Source: Dysgonomonas sp. Marseille-P4677
Lineage (GTDB): Bacteria; Bacteroidota; Bacteroidia; Bacteroidales; Dysgonomonadaceae
NCBI RefSeq assembly: GCF_016652235.1
Contig: NZ_JAEPKU010000009.1
Span: 1-63,468 of the forward strand
Direction of reading: 5' to 3'
DNA: 63,468 bases
Shown here: piece by piece, positions 29,833 to 38,475 of the stretch
Layout: every line of letters begins with the position of its first letter
Position numbering within the stretch: position 1 is the first letter of the stretch
Notes under the pieces: model-generated
What the model was told of the DNA's origin: nothing
What the model saw: the letters and a program-made list of their open reading frames with translations, nothing else
Database searches by the model: none
Made by a program: the position numbers and the translations under genes

Positions 29833-31509
29833 TTATTTTGCTGATGTGCAATAATTACTTTTTTTAGAAGCCCACCATAAAGGAGCTGAAGTTTTATCGC
29901 CTCCTTCTAATTGAGCTACTCCCGCATTGTATTTACTTTCATTTATCAATTTCTCGTTTTGAGGATAAACTGTTCTTTGTATATAATTTAATGGATTATA
30001 TATATCTCCTCCCCCAGGATAAGTACCATATCCTTCATTCCTATATTGAGGTATATCTAATGCCGGAAGATTCAATCTCCGCTTATCGTTCCATATCTGT
30101 AATGACATATCCGGATATGAGGCAATATATTTTTGAGTTATAATTTTCTCCAATTCAGTATTACCTGCTCCTACAACATCATCGTATTTCGCCGAAGTAC
30201 CCCATGAGTTCTTATCTGTAGATTCTAAATAAGCATTCACAAGATTAGTATCCAAAGCTCCGTTTTCATCAACCAATCCCCACTTCAAGAACGACTGTTT
30301 TACTCCTTCTTCATACCATTCTTTAGCTGACTTGCCTCCATTTATACCAAAGCGCTCAGCTATTTCTGCCATAATAAAGCAAACTTCTGAATAAAGGAAA
30401 ATATCTGTTTTCCTAGAATCATTCGGTATTACAAAAATTTGACTCATCTTACCTACATTATTTCTGGCATCCCCATCTTCAGTCTGTTGTCCAGCTATTA
30501 AACCTGCCCATTTATAGCCAAAGTCAGCAGGTCCCGGATCAAACATTCTTAGCCCACGAGGATCTATTTTTGCCGGCCCAGTAGGAGTTATAACCTTACC
30601 TTTACTATCTAGGACGGGATTTCCTTCCTTATCGGTATATTTTAATGCTATTCCACCAATATTGGTAAGCGCTTTCTCCATAGATTTTACTAAAACTTGC
30701 TTTTCTCCCCAACCAACTTGATATAAGTAATATGGGTACTGATTACCCCACCCGGTAGTACCTGCTATTGCCGCATTATCCTTAGCTGTCATAATACCTC
30801 CATCAGCTGCTAGCGCTGCCTGAATTTGGCTCTTACAAGCCTCTTCATCTATCTCAGATAATTTAAGTGCCAATCTTAATCTTAATGTATTTGCAAAACG
30901 CTTCCATGCAGCCATATCTCCCCAGTAAATCTGATCTTCACCAGACATAAATTTGAGTTTTGGATCGAATTGCTTTACAGCCTCATCAAGTTCTTTAAAA
31001 TACAACTCATATTGCTTGTCCAATGGCATATAATCAGGATTCTCGTCATCCGGAGAAAACGGAAATGGAGCCGGACCAAAATAATCTGTAAATTGAGCTT
31101 GCCCGTATACTCGCCATATACGTGCTATTGCTATAGAGTTATCTCGACCCTCATATTGGGCAGAATTCTTAATTACAATATTTAGTGTTGTAAGCCAGGT
31201 ATTATAATAACTATTCCAATACTTAGCCTGCCATTCATCATTCATAGCATACGTACGAGACGTTCCACTTCCCCCGGTATATTGAGCATACACATCTATA
31301 CTCAAGGCCTTTGCCCGTTGATGAACATCCGCACCTCCATAAGTTGCTATATTTCTTATAGACGCAGCAATATCGGAGTATGAGAAATCATAGCGACTAT
31401 CATCCGGATTATTCGGATCAGAGTTGAGTGCATCAAAACCATCGGTACACCCTGAGCTAAACAAGGTGGCCCCCAATAAAAATGAAATAAATATATTTTT
31501 TGTTTTCAT
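29833..31509 (-). CDS. SusD/RagB-like outer-membrane nutrient-binding lipoprotein
   Basis: Surface lipoprotein that lids the SusC transporter and binds the incoming glycan or peptide. A 558-residue protein starting at MKTKNIFISFLLGATLF, with lipidation at Cys21 (FSSGC). The frame is open to an ATG at 31602, but that would overlap the end of susC and destroy the signal peptide. The pattern of helical TPR-like segments, with RIWRVYGQAQFTDYFGPAPF and the AAWKRFANTLRLRLALKL segment, fits the SusD-like-2 branch. It is 19 bases after the susC-like gene. No enzyme, sigma or anti-sigma gene is adjacent, so the ligand is unknown. Confidence 0.92.
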   Translation of the reverse strand: MKTKNIFISFLLGATLFSSGCTDGFDALNSDPNNPDDSRYDFSYSDIAASIRNIATYGGADVHQRAKALSIDVYAQYTGGSGTSRTYAMNDEWQAKYWNSYYNTWLTTLNIVIKNSAQYEGRDNSIAIARIWRVYGQAQFTDYFGPAPFPFSPDDENPDYMPLDKQYELYFKELDEAVKQFDPKLKFMSGEDQIYWGDMAAWKRFANTLRLRLALKLSEIDEEACKSQIQAALAADGGIMTAKDNAAIAGTTGWGNQYPYYLYQVGWGEKQVLVKSMEKALTNIGGIALKYTDKEGNPVLDSKGKVITPTGPAKIDPRGLRMFDPGPADFGYKWAGLIAGQQTEDGDARNNVGKMSQIFVIPNDSRKTDIFLYSEVCFIMAEIAERFGINGGKSAKEWYEEGVKQSFLKWGLVDENGALDTNLVNAYLESTDKNSWGTSAKYDDVVGAGNTELEKIITQKYIASYPDMSLQIWNDKRRLNLPALDIPQYRNEGYGTYPGGGDIYNPLNYIQRTVYPQNEKLINESKYNAGVAQLEGGDKTSAPLWWASKKSNYCTSAK

Positions 31510-31528
31510 AATTGTTTCTGATATAAAA

Positions 31529-34500
31529 TTAGAATGTAACATTAACATTGAATCCAAGGCTACGTAAAGTAGGCATAGAACCATATTCAAACCCTTGAGC
31601 ATTACCTGTAGAGAAACCTGCTTCAGGATCGAATCCTTTAGTTTTGCTATGTATCATCCATAAATTACGTCCTACGAAACTTATTTTCACACCCTGCACC
31701 GGTGTTTTGTGTAATAATTTGCGCGGTAATTTATAACCTACACTCAATTCACGTAATCTTACATTTGTCGCATCATACATCCAAGCCTCAGCAATATCTC
31801 CTAAAGCAGTCCAATATTTTTGAGCGGTAGTTTCTACACCCGGATTTCCACTAGCATCAACACCCGGCGCAACCATTTTTTCACGACCAGCCAATGTATT
31901 GTCTAATGTTCCTGCCAATGAACCTGCTTGTATAGACCCCATGTATACTTCTCCTCCATAGCGCATATCAATCTGGAAAGAAAAATCAAAATCTTTATAT
32001 CGGAATGTATTTGTCAGTCCACCCATCCAATCCGGATTGTTATTTCCTAATTTCACTTTATCTCCGGATGCTTCTGGTAGTCCTTTTTCTGACAATAGTA
32101 TCTCTCCTTTATCGTTCCTCTTATATGGTTTACCATAGATATCGCCATAGGAACCGCCTTCTTTTGCTACTATATCTACCATGCTTGCATAAGATGGATC
32201 ACTCAATACTTGTTGCTCTATACCATCTGCTAGTTCTACTATTTTATTTTTATTCTTAGAGAAGTTCAATGCTATATCCCATGTAAAATCTTTAGTTTTC
32301 ACTGGAGTTCCTGTCAACATAATCTCAACACCTGAATTTCGAACATTTCCTGCATTTACATATTTATATGAGTAACCCGTTGACGAAGGTGTGTTCATTT
32401 TTAAAATCTGATTTTTAGCATCCTTATTATAAAAAGCAAAATCTAATCCAATACGACTATTTAGAGCTCGTAACTCCAATCCTAACTCATAAGAATTAAC
32501 AGTTTCATTTTTTAGATTATACAACTTCCGCGTATCACCTTTATCTCCATTAAGAATGGTTTCTATCTGCCCCGTTTTTTCATTCACTATATACCTGGTA
32601 GACAACATCCTTGTATTAATCAAGTTAAATGGATCAGTATCGTTTCCTACTTCAGCCCAAGACAAACGTACTTTCCCATAGTTTATAGGGCCTAAATTTT
32701 TGAATGTTTCTGAAAACAACCAGCTAGCGCTTACCGATGGGTAAAAGTATGAATTATTATAAGAATTAAGAGACGAAGACCAGTCGTTACGTGCTGTTAA
32801 ATCAAGATACAACATATTATCCCAAGCAAAAGAGGTTGTAGCATACAATGAATTGATTTGTTTCCTTGATAAGAAATCTGATACATCCTTAGTCTTTCCA
32901 TTAGCTAAAGTAAACCAGTCTTTTGCTATCAATCCATTGGTACGTCCCATCATATTATCTATACGCTTATACATAACATTACCACCAGCTGTAGCGACTA
33001 ACCCAAGCTTATCTGAAAGCTGTTTATTAAACGTAACTAGGAAATCCGCATTTATCTCATAATTCTGATCCTTATGAATAATATACTCACCTTCCTGATA
33101 CCAATATGGAGTTCCTGTTGCCTGACGCATCTTATATTGCGCAGTTGTGAAGTCCATACCATAACGCCCTTGTATATTCAACCACTCCGTAAATTCATAT
33201 TTTAATGAGCCAAAACCTATAAAACGATGTCTTCTATCTTCATTCGTATTTTTATAAGCACCCCAATATGGATTTCGAACCATACCACCATACGAATCTG
33301 TCCAAGCGACTGGCTTTCCTGAAAGATCTGTACCGCCAACACTTGTTGTACCATCTACATAAGCATAATCTTGCCCTGGTTTATTCAGATCACTATAGTG
33401 TATAGAACGAGGCATTCTTAGATAATTAAGGAAAATATTATCCGGATCTCCCGCCAACTTTACACGATTTTCTGTTTTCTGATTAATATAGGATATCTTA
33501 GCATCCATTGACAACTTACTAGTCAATTCTGCGGTTCCACGCATAGTAAATGAAGTTCGACCAAAACCACTGTTAGGTACAATATTCTTATTAGATAGAT
33601 TCATAACCCCAACACGGAATGTATTTTTATCATTGGCACTTGTCAACTCTACACTATTGGTCCATGTTGTACCTGTACGAAGAAAACTATTTAAATCATT
33701 ATCAGCAGGAGAATATGTTATATTATCTCCAACAAGATTTTTAAATGTTTGCCCGGTCATTCTTTCCCCCCAGCTACTTGCTGCAGTAGAGTTATACTTT
33801 CCATCTGTGCCTTGCCCATACTCATTCTGATACTTTGGACTTTGCATCGGAGAATCGAATGTTAGATTTGAATTTACAGAAATACCAATACCTTTTGATC
33901 CAGAACCAGTTTTTGTAGTAATCATAATAACACCATTACCAGCACGCGATCCGTAAAGAGCAGCTGCAGCAGGCCCTTTCAATACCGAGATAGACTCAAT
34001 ATCGTCGGGTGAAATATCTGCCATACCAGAACCTCTATCTACCGCCTGGTTACCCCAATAGTCATCAGAACCGCCAGTTTCGCTATTAATAGGTATCCCG
34101 TCCACAACGACAAGTGGTTGATTATTACCATCAATAGAATTATTCCCGCGAAGAACAATTCTACTAGAGCCGGCTGCACCGGTACCTGATTGCTTAACCT
34201 GCAATCCCGCAACCTTTCCTGATAAAGAGTTTGCTATATTAGCATCTCTCGTTTCGGTCAACTGATCTCCTTTCACTTCAGACAAAGCGTATCCAAGTGA
34301 TTTTCTGTCCCGTTTAATTCCTAAAGCTGTTACAACAACTTCATCAAGAACTTTAGAATCTTCAGTCAACGAAATATTAATGGTTGTCTGCCCATTAACA
34401 GCAACTTCTTTCGGAAGAAAACCAACATAAGTCACAGACAATACACCATCAGAAGCAACTGACAAAGTAAAATTGCCATCAATATCAGTCATATTCGCAT

Positions 34501-34702
34501 TCGTCGTTCCTTTCTCTGAAACAGTAGCCCCAACCAAAGGTTCTCCTAGCATATCCGTAACAATACCTTTTACTGTAATCTTATTCCCTGACTGAGAGTA
34601 TACAAGACTGCTCAGCATAAAGAGAAAAGCAAGAAGAAAGATGGAAACGTGGACACTTTGCCCAAAAGGATTAATCCTTTTTCTTTTAAATTTACACATC
34701 AT
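31529..34702 (-). CDS. SusC/RagA-like TonB-dependent outer-membrane transporter
   Basis: A 1057-residue TonB-dependent importer. The order is a signal peptide (about 15-37), a carboxypeptidase-regulatory-like beta domain (about 43-120, GIVTDMLGEPLVGATV), a TonB-box-proximal segment (LDEVVVTALGIKRDRKSLGY), a plug domain with NSLSGKVAGLQV and VLKGPAAAALYGSRAGNGVI, and a 22-strand barrel ending in an aromatic Phe (FNVNVTF). There is no N-terminal STN domain, so no direct link to a trans-envelope sigma switch. It is paired with the SusD gene downstream. The upstream region has a -7 box and a repeated 25-26-bp motif. Confidence 0.94.
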   Translation of the reverse strand: MMCKFKRKRINPFGQSVHVSIFLLAFLFMLSSLVYSQSGNKITVKGIVTDMLGEPLVGATVSEKGTTNANMTDIDGNFTLSVASDGVLSVTYVGFLPKEVAVNGQTTINISLTEDSKVLDEVVVTALGIKRDRKSLGYALSEVKGDQLTETRDANIANSLSGKVAGLQVKQSGTGAAGSSRIVLRGNNSIDGNNQPLVVVDGIPINSETGGSDDYWGNQAVDRGSGMADISPDDIESISVLKGPAAAALYGSRAGNGVIMITTKTGSGSKGIGISVNSNLTFDSPMQSPKYQNEYGQGTDGKYNSTAASSWGERMTGQTFKNLVGDNITYSPADNDLNSFLRTGTTWTNSVELTSANDKNTFRVGVMNLSNKNIVPNSGFGRTSFTMRGTAELTSKLSMDAKISYINQKTENRVKLAGDPDNIFLNYLRMPRSIHYSDLNKPGQDYAYVDGTTSVGGTDLSGKPVAWTDSYGGMVRNPYWGAYKNTNEDRRHRFIGFGSLKYEFTEWLNIQGRYGMDFTTAQYKMRQATGTPYWYQEGEYIIHKDQNYEINADFLVTFNKQLSDKLGLVATAGGNVMYKRIDNMMGRTNGLIAKDWFTLANGKTKDVSDFLSRKQINSLYATTSFAWDNMLYLDLTARNDWSSSLNSYNNSYFYPSVSASWLFSETFKNLGPINYGKVRLSWAEVGNDTDPFNLINTRMLSTRYIVNEKTGQIETILNGDKGDTRKLYNLKNETVNSYELGLELRALNSRIGLDFAFYNKDAKNQILKMNTPSSTGYSYKYVNAGNVRNSGVEIMLTGTPVKTKDFTWDIALNFSKNKNKIVELADGIEQQVLSDPSYASMVDIVAKEGGSYGDIYGKPYKRNDKGEILLSEKGLPEASGDKVKLGNNNPDWMGGLTNTFRYKDFDFSFQIDMRYGGEVYMGSIQAGSLAGTLDNTLAGREKMVAPGVDASGNPGVETTAQKYWTALGDIAEAWMYDATNVRLRELSVGYKLPRKLLHKTPVQGVKISFVGRNLWMIHSKTKGFDPEAGFSTGNAQGFEYGSMPTLRSLGFNVNVTF

Positions 34703-34744
34703 AGTTTTTTTTATTTAAGGGTTCAGCACATTTAATGTATTGTG

Positions 34745-34752
34745 CAAATGTA
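34745..34752 (-). promoter_or_regulatory. susC-like promoter -7 box
   Basis: Minus-strand TACATTTG is an exact TAnnTTTG match 43 bases before the susC start. The first copy of the direct repeat (34773-34798) begins 20 bases upstream of it, over the -33 position. Confidence 0.55.
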
Positions 34753-34772
34753 TAAGAGAAAATCATAAAAGA

Positions 34773-34798
34773 AACACTCAAAGTGTTAATTAACATTT
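34773..34798. repeat. Direct repeat copy 1 upstream of susC-like gene
   Basis: This 26-base element begins AACACTCAAA and ends TTAATTAACATTT. It contains a perfect 12-base palindrome TGTTAATTAACA (34784-34795). A near copy lies at 34954-34978. Its position over the -33 region suggests an operator. Confidence 0.6.
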
Positions 34799-34953
34799 TA
34801 ATAAAATCTAGAGCCAGCGTTAACTCCAAACACAAAACACAAACCCAATCAATTAATAAACAAATAATTACAGGAACAACCAAGACCTCTAAGAGAGCAA
34901 AAAGACATACAAAAATGTTATTAAACATATATTCACAAATAAAAATACATAAT

Positions 34954-34978
34954 AACACTCAAATATTAATTAACATTT
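34954..34978. repeat. Direct repeat copy 2 upstream of susC-like gene
   Basis: A 25-base near copy of 34773-34798, sharing AACACTCAAA at the left and TTAATTAACATTT at the right; only the central 2-3 bases differ. It lies 155 bases further from susC. Confidence 0.6.
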
Positions 34979-35071
34979 ACAAAACACCATCAAAAATATT
35001 GTTTTCAATAGATATTCGCCAACACCCTGACAACAAAAAAAACACTTCAATATCATTTTGCAATCTTCAGT

Positions 35072-35147
35072 GAACAAAATGACGCCTTCATACATTTACA
35101 CTCATTTTAATTGACAATATTGATAAAATATATGAGTCATTTTGTTC
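35072..35147. repeat. 12-bp inverted repeat upstream of nuoA
   Basis: GAACAAAATGAC (35072-35083) and its exact reverse complement GTCATTTTGTTC (35136-35147) are separated by 52 bases, just upstream of the nuoA -7 box. They could be paired regulator sites or the arms of a cruciform. Confidence 0.6.
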
Positions 35148-35168
35148 TTTTTTGACAAATAAAAAAAG

Positions 35169-35176
35169 TATCTTTG
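35169..35176 (+). promoter_or_regulatory. nuo operon promoter -7 box
   Basis: TATCTTTG matches TAnnTTTG exactly, 33 bases before the nuoA start. TTTG elements occur at 35141 and 35151 but neither has the ideal 19-21-base spacing. Confidence 0.55.
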
Positions 35177-35209
35177 TAGCAATAAACAAAGTATGTTAAA
35201 ATCAAGATC

Positions 35210-35578
35210 ATGAATTCAAACTTATATGATTTTATACCGATATTAATACAAGTTGCATTTTCCTTCTTATTTGTATTTGCAACTGTACTGGCATCAAACA
35301 TGCTAGGTCCAAGACGCAAAAACGCAAGAAAAGATGCTAACTTTGAATGCGGACTCGACCCGATAGGCAATGCTCGATCACCATTTCCTATTAAATATTT
35401 CCTAGTAGCAATTCTCTTTGTCTTATTTGACATAGAAATCATATTCATGTATCCTTGGGCTGTAAATTTCAAAGAGCTTAGCTGGGAAGGTTTTGGCAAA
35501 ATGGGAATTTTCATCGGAGTCATTGTCGTAGGTTTCTTCTATGAAATGAAACGTAAGGCTTTGGAATGGGAAAAATAA
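35210..35578 (+). CDS. nuoA: NADH-quinone oxidoreductase subunit A
   Basis: Small membrane subunit of complex I (122 residues, three helices). The conserved loop FECGLDPIGNARSPFPIKYF and the acidic helix FVLFDIEIIFMYPWA are present. First gene of the 14-gene operon; nuoB starts 12 bases later. Confidence 0.96.
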   Translation: MNSNLYDFIPILIQVAFSFLFVFATVLASNMLGPRRKNARKDANFECGLDPIGNARSPFPIKYFLVAILFVLFDIEIIFMYPWAVNFKELSWEGFGKMGIFIGVIVVGFFYEMKRKALEWEK

Positions 35579-35590
35579 ATATACAAGACT

Positions 35591-36142
35591 ATGAGCAATT
35601 CTTCTAATATAAATATAGTACCGGCCCCTGAAGGATATACCGGTCATGGATTCTTTGCCACTAAATTCGACTATGCAATAGGTCTTGCGCGTGCAAACTC
35701 GCTTTGGCCTCTACCATTTGCAACCTCATGCTGTGGAATTGAGTTTATGGCAACAATGGCTTCAACCTATGATATGGGCCGCTTTGGAGCAGAACGAAAC
35801 AGCTTTTCACCTCGTCAAGCTGATATGCTATTGGTAATGGGGACTATTTCTAAAAAAATGGCTCCTATTCTTCGTCATGTATACGAACAAATGGCTGAAC
35901 CTAAATGGGTGATTGCAGTTGGTGCCTGCGCATCATCAGGAGGAATATTCGATACATATTCGGTATTGCAAGGAATAGATAAGGTTATTCCTGTAGATGT
36001 ATATGTACCTGGTTGCCCTCCTCGCCCCGAACAAATATTAGACGGTGTCATGCAATTACAAGAATTAGTAAAACACGAGTCAATACATCGAAGAGGCTCG
36101 GACAGATACGAAAAATTACTTGAATCATATAAATTTGAATAA
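35591..36142 (+). CDS. nuoB: NADH-quinone oxidoreductase subunit B
   Basis: Carries the terminal 4Fe-4S cluster N2 that passes electrons to quinone. In its 183 residues the four cluster ligands are seen as Cys47-Cys48 (SCCGIEF), Cys113 (GACASSGG) and Cys142 (PGCPPRPE). It belongs to the connecting module with NuoC, D and I. Confidence 0.97.
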   Translation: MSNSSNINIVPAPEGYTGHGFFATKFDYAIGLARANSLWPLPFATSCCGIEFMATMASTYDMGRFGAERNSFSPRQADMLLVMGTISKKMAPILRHVYEQMAEPKWVIAVGACASSGGIFDTYSVLQGIDKVIPVDVYVPGCPPRPEQILDGVMQLQELVKHESIHRRGSDRYEKLLESYKFE

Positions 36143-36155
36143 TAAATAAGGAATA

Positions 36156-36689
36156 ATGGCACTAGAATCTACAGTTATTGAAAATAAGATAAGTGAAAAG
36201 TTCGGCGCTGAAGTTTCAAACTTCAGAATGGAACAGGATATCTTTACATTCGAAGCTACTCCTGCTGTTATTAAAGATGTAATACGTTTTATGAAAGAAA
36301 ATGAAACGTTACACTTTAATTTTATGACAGATTTGTGTGGTGTACATTATCCTGATAATGAAAAGGATTCGCAATTCGCAGTTGTTTATCTATTACACAA
36401 TTGGATAGACAATATACGTGTACGCGTGAAAACATTCCTTAACGGAAATAAACTGGAAGTTGACACGACGGTTGATATCTTCGCGGCAGCTAACTGGATG
36501 GAGCGTGAAACTTATGATTTCTACGGAATTATATTCAAGGGGCATCCCAATATGAAACGAATACTAAACGATGAAGGCATGTCTTCGTTTCCTATGCGTA
36601 AAGAGTACCCTTTAGAAGATCCTGGACGTACAGATAAAGACGATCGTTTCTTCGGAAGGACACCGAATAATTATGAACCAACTAAATAA
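36156..36689 (+). CDS. nuoC: NADH-quinone oxidoreductase subunit C
   Basis: A 177-residue 30-kDa-type subunit on the peripheral arm. The family signature is present as ERETYDFYGIIFKGHPNMKR, followed by FPMRKEYPLEDPGR. It is a separate gene, not fused to nuoD as in E. coli. It follows nuoB by 13 bases and precedes nuoD by 15. Confidence 0.96.
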   Translation: MALESTVIENKISEKFGAEVSNFRMEQDIFTFEATPAVIKDVIRFMKENETLHFNFMTDLCGVHYPDNEKDSQFAVVYLLHNWIDNIRVRVKTFLNGNKLEVDTTVDIFAAANWMERETYDFYGIIFKGHPNMKRILNDEGMSSFPMRKEYPLEDPGRTDKDDRFFGRTPNNYEPTK

Positions 36690-36704
36690 AGCAAAGTTAA
36701 GGAA

Positions 36705-37940
36705 ATGTCAGATCAACTAATAAATCCAGAACATCGCTTTGCGAAAATAGTAAGAGAACAAAAATTTGAAGATGGACGAGAGCTAAATGTGCTGAACTTT
36801 GGCCCCACACACCCATCTACTCATGGTGTGTTCCAAAACATATTATTAATGGATGGAGAACACATTCTGGATGCCGACACCACAGTCGGTTATATCCATC
36901 GTGCATTTGAAAAAATTGCTGAACATAGAACATTTTATCAAATCACAACTCTTACCGACCGGCTAAACTACTGTTCCGCCCCATTGAATAATATGGCTTG
37001 GTGGATGACTGTAGAAAAAGCTCTTGGCGTAGAAGTTCCCAAACGTGCACAATATATGCGCGTAATAGTAATGGAACTTGCACGTATAACTGACCATCTC
37101 ATATGTAATTCTATATTAGGCGTTGACCTTGGAGCTTACACTCCATTTTTATATGTAATGAAATATCGCGAATTAGCATATGAAATATATGAAGAGATTT
37201 GTGGTGCACGCCTAACAACCAACATGGGACGTATTGGAGGTTTTGAACGCGACTGGAGTGAAGTTGCATGGCGTAAACTTGATGAATTCCTTGAAGGTTT
37301 TCCTAAAGCATGGGATCAACTGGAAAAGCTCTTCGTTCGCAATCGTATTTTCATGGATCGTATCGTGGGAGTAGGCCCTATTTCGGCAGAGAAAGCCATG
37401 AATTATGGATTCACAGGACCTAACCTACGTGCTACAGGAATCGATTACGATGTACGCGTAGCAAAACCTTATAGTTCGTATGAAGACTTTGATTTCATTG
37501 TTCCCGTAGGCGAATCCGGAGATACTTACGACCGTTGGTGTGTGCGTGCTGCCGAGATAAAAGAAAGCTTAAAAATAATTCGTCAGGCACGAGACAACAT
37601 GCCAGAAGGTTCATACCATGCCGATGTGCCGGATTATTACCTCCCGCCAAAAACTGAAGTATATACTGAAATGGAGGCGCTCATTCAACATTTTAAGATT
37701 GTAATGGGTGAGGTACCTGTTCCTGTAGGAGAAGTATATCATTCGGTAGAAGGAGCAAACGGGGAATTAGGTATATATTTAATAACAGACGGATCACGTG
37801 TCCCTTACAGAGTTCACTTCCGCAGACCTTGCTTTATTTACTATCAGGCATTTCCTGAAATGATAAAAGGCGGACTGTTTTCGGATGCTGTAGCTACACT
37901 ATCAAGTATAAATGTCATTGCGGGAGAATTAGATGCATAA
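36705..37940 (+). CDS. nuoD: NADH-quinone oxidoreductase subunit D
   Basis: The 49-kDa subunit (411 residues), homologous to NiFe-hydrogenase large subunits; with NuoB it forms the quinone pocket. The conserved segments NFGPTHPSTHGVF near the N-terminus, GYIHRAFEKIAE, and GELGIYLITDGSRVPYRVHF are visible. The stop overlaps the next start (TAATG), suggesting translational coupling with nuoE. Confidence 0.97.
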   Translation: MSDQLINPEHRFAKIVREQKFEDGRELNVLNFGPTHPSTHGVFQNILLMDGEHILDADTTVGYIHRAFEKIAEHRTFYQITTLTDRLNYCSAPLNNMAWWMTVEKALGVEVPKRAQYMRVIVMELARITDHLICNSILGVDLGAYTPFLYVMKYRELAYEIYEEICGARLTTNMGRIGGFERDWSEVAWRKLDEFLEGFPKAWDQLEKLFVRNRIFMDRIVGVGPISAEKAMNYGFTGPNLRATGIDYDVRVAKPYSSYEDFDFIVPVGESGDTYDRWCVRAAEIKESLKIIRQARDNMPEGSYHADVPDYYLPPKTEVYTEMEALIQHFKIVMGEVPVPVGEVYHSVEGANGELGIYLITDGSRVPYRVHFRRPCFIYYQAFPEMIKGGLFSDAVATLSSINVIAGELDA

Positions 37941-38470
37941 TGTCAATGGAAACTAGAGAATATAAACAAATAATAAATATGTCGGAGGAATTGATGGCGC
38001 GTATCAACGAACTATTGAGCCATTATCCTGCCGACAAAAAGAAATCGGCATTACTGCCTGTTCTTCATGCCGTACAAGATGCTCACGACAACTGGCTGAG
38101 CCTTGAACTAATGGACAAAGTAGCCGAAATATTAGAAATAACTCCTATAGAAGTGTATGAAGTTGTTACATTCTATACAATGTTCAACCAAAAGCCAATA
38201 GCAAAATACATGTTCGAATTTTGTCGTACTGCCTGCTGTGGTTTACGTGGAGGGGAAGATTTGATGGATTATACTTGCCAAAAATTAGGAGTCAAGCAAG
38301 GTGAAATAACACCTGACGGCATGTTTAGTGTTGTAGGAGTTGAATGTCTTGGAGCATGTGGTTATGGTCCTATGTTACAATTAGGAGATAACTACCATGA
38401 AAATCTGACAAAGGAAAAGATCGATACTCTGATAGAGGATTGTAAACAAGGAAAAGTAAACCTATATTAA
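37940..38470 (+). CDS. nuoE: NADH-quinone oxidoreductase subunit E
   Basis: The 24-kDa thioredoxin-like subunit of the NADH-oxidising module (176 residues). Its 2Fe-2S ligands are Cys95 and Cys100 (CRTACC) and Cys136 and Cys140 (CLGAC). Start: the ATG overlapping the nuoD stop, or the second ATG two codons later; both give the same domain. Many Bacteroides genomes lack nuoE-F-G, so its presence here is informative. Confidence 0.95.
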   Translation: MSMETREYKQIINMSEELMARINELLSHYPADKKKSALLPVLHAVQDAHDNWLSLELMDKVAEILEITPIEVYEVVTFYTMFNQKPIAKYMFEFCRTACCGLRGGEDLMDYTCQKLGVKQGEITPDGMFSVVGVECLGACGYGPMLQLGDNYHENLTKEKIDTLIEDCKQGKVNLY

Positions 38471-38475
38471 TTGCG

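Larger units (their letters stand above)
34703..35209. other. Divergent regulatory region between susC-like gene and nuoA
   Basis: A 507-bp, very AT-rich spacer. It holds a susC -7 box, two copies of a 25-26-bp direct repeat, a 12-bp inverted repeat and the nuoA -7 box. Open frames of up to 96 codons occur on both strands here but are low-complexity Lys/Asn/Ile translations and are not credible genes. Confidence 0.7.

Noticed and set aside
31510-31602. Longer start for the SusD-like gene at 31602
   Set aside because: It would overlap the end of the susC-like gene and place the lipoprotein signal in the interior of the protein.
34692-35073. Open frames of 88 and 96 codons on both strands in the susC-nuoA spacer
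   Set aside because: Low-complexity AT-rich translations; the region is better explained as regulatory DNA with repeats and promoters.
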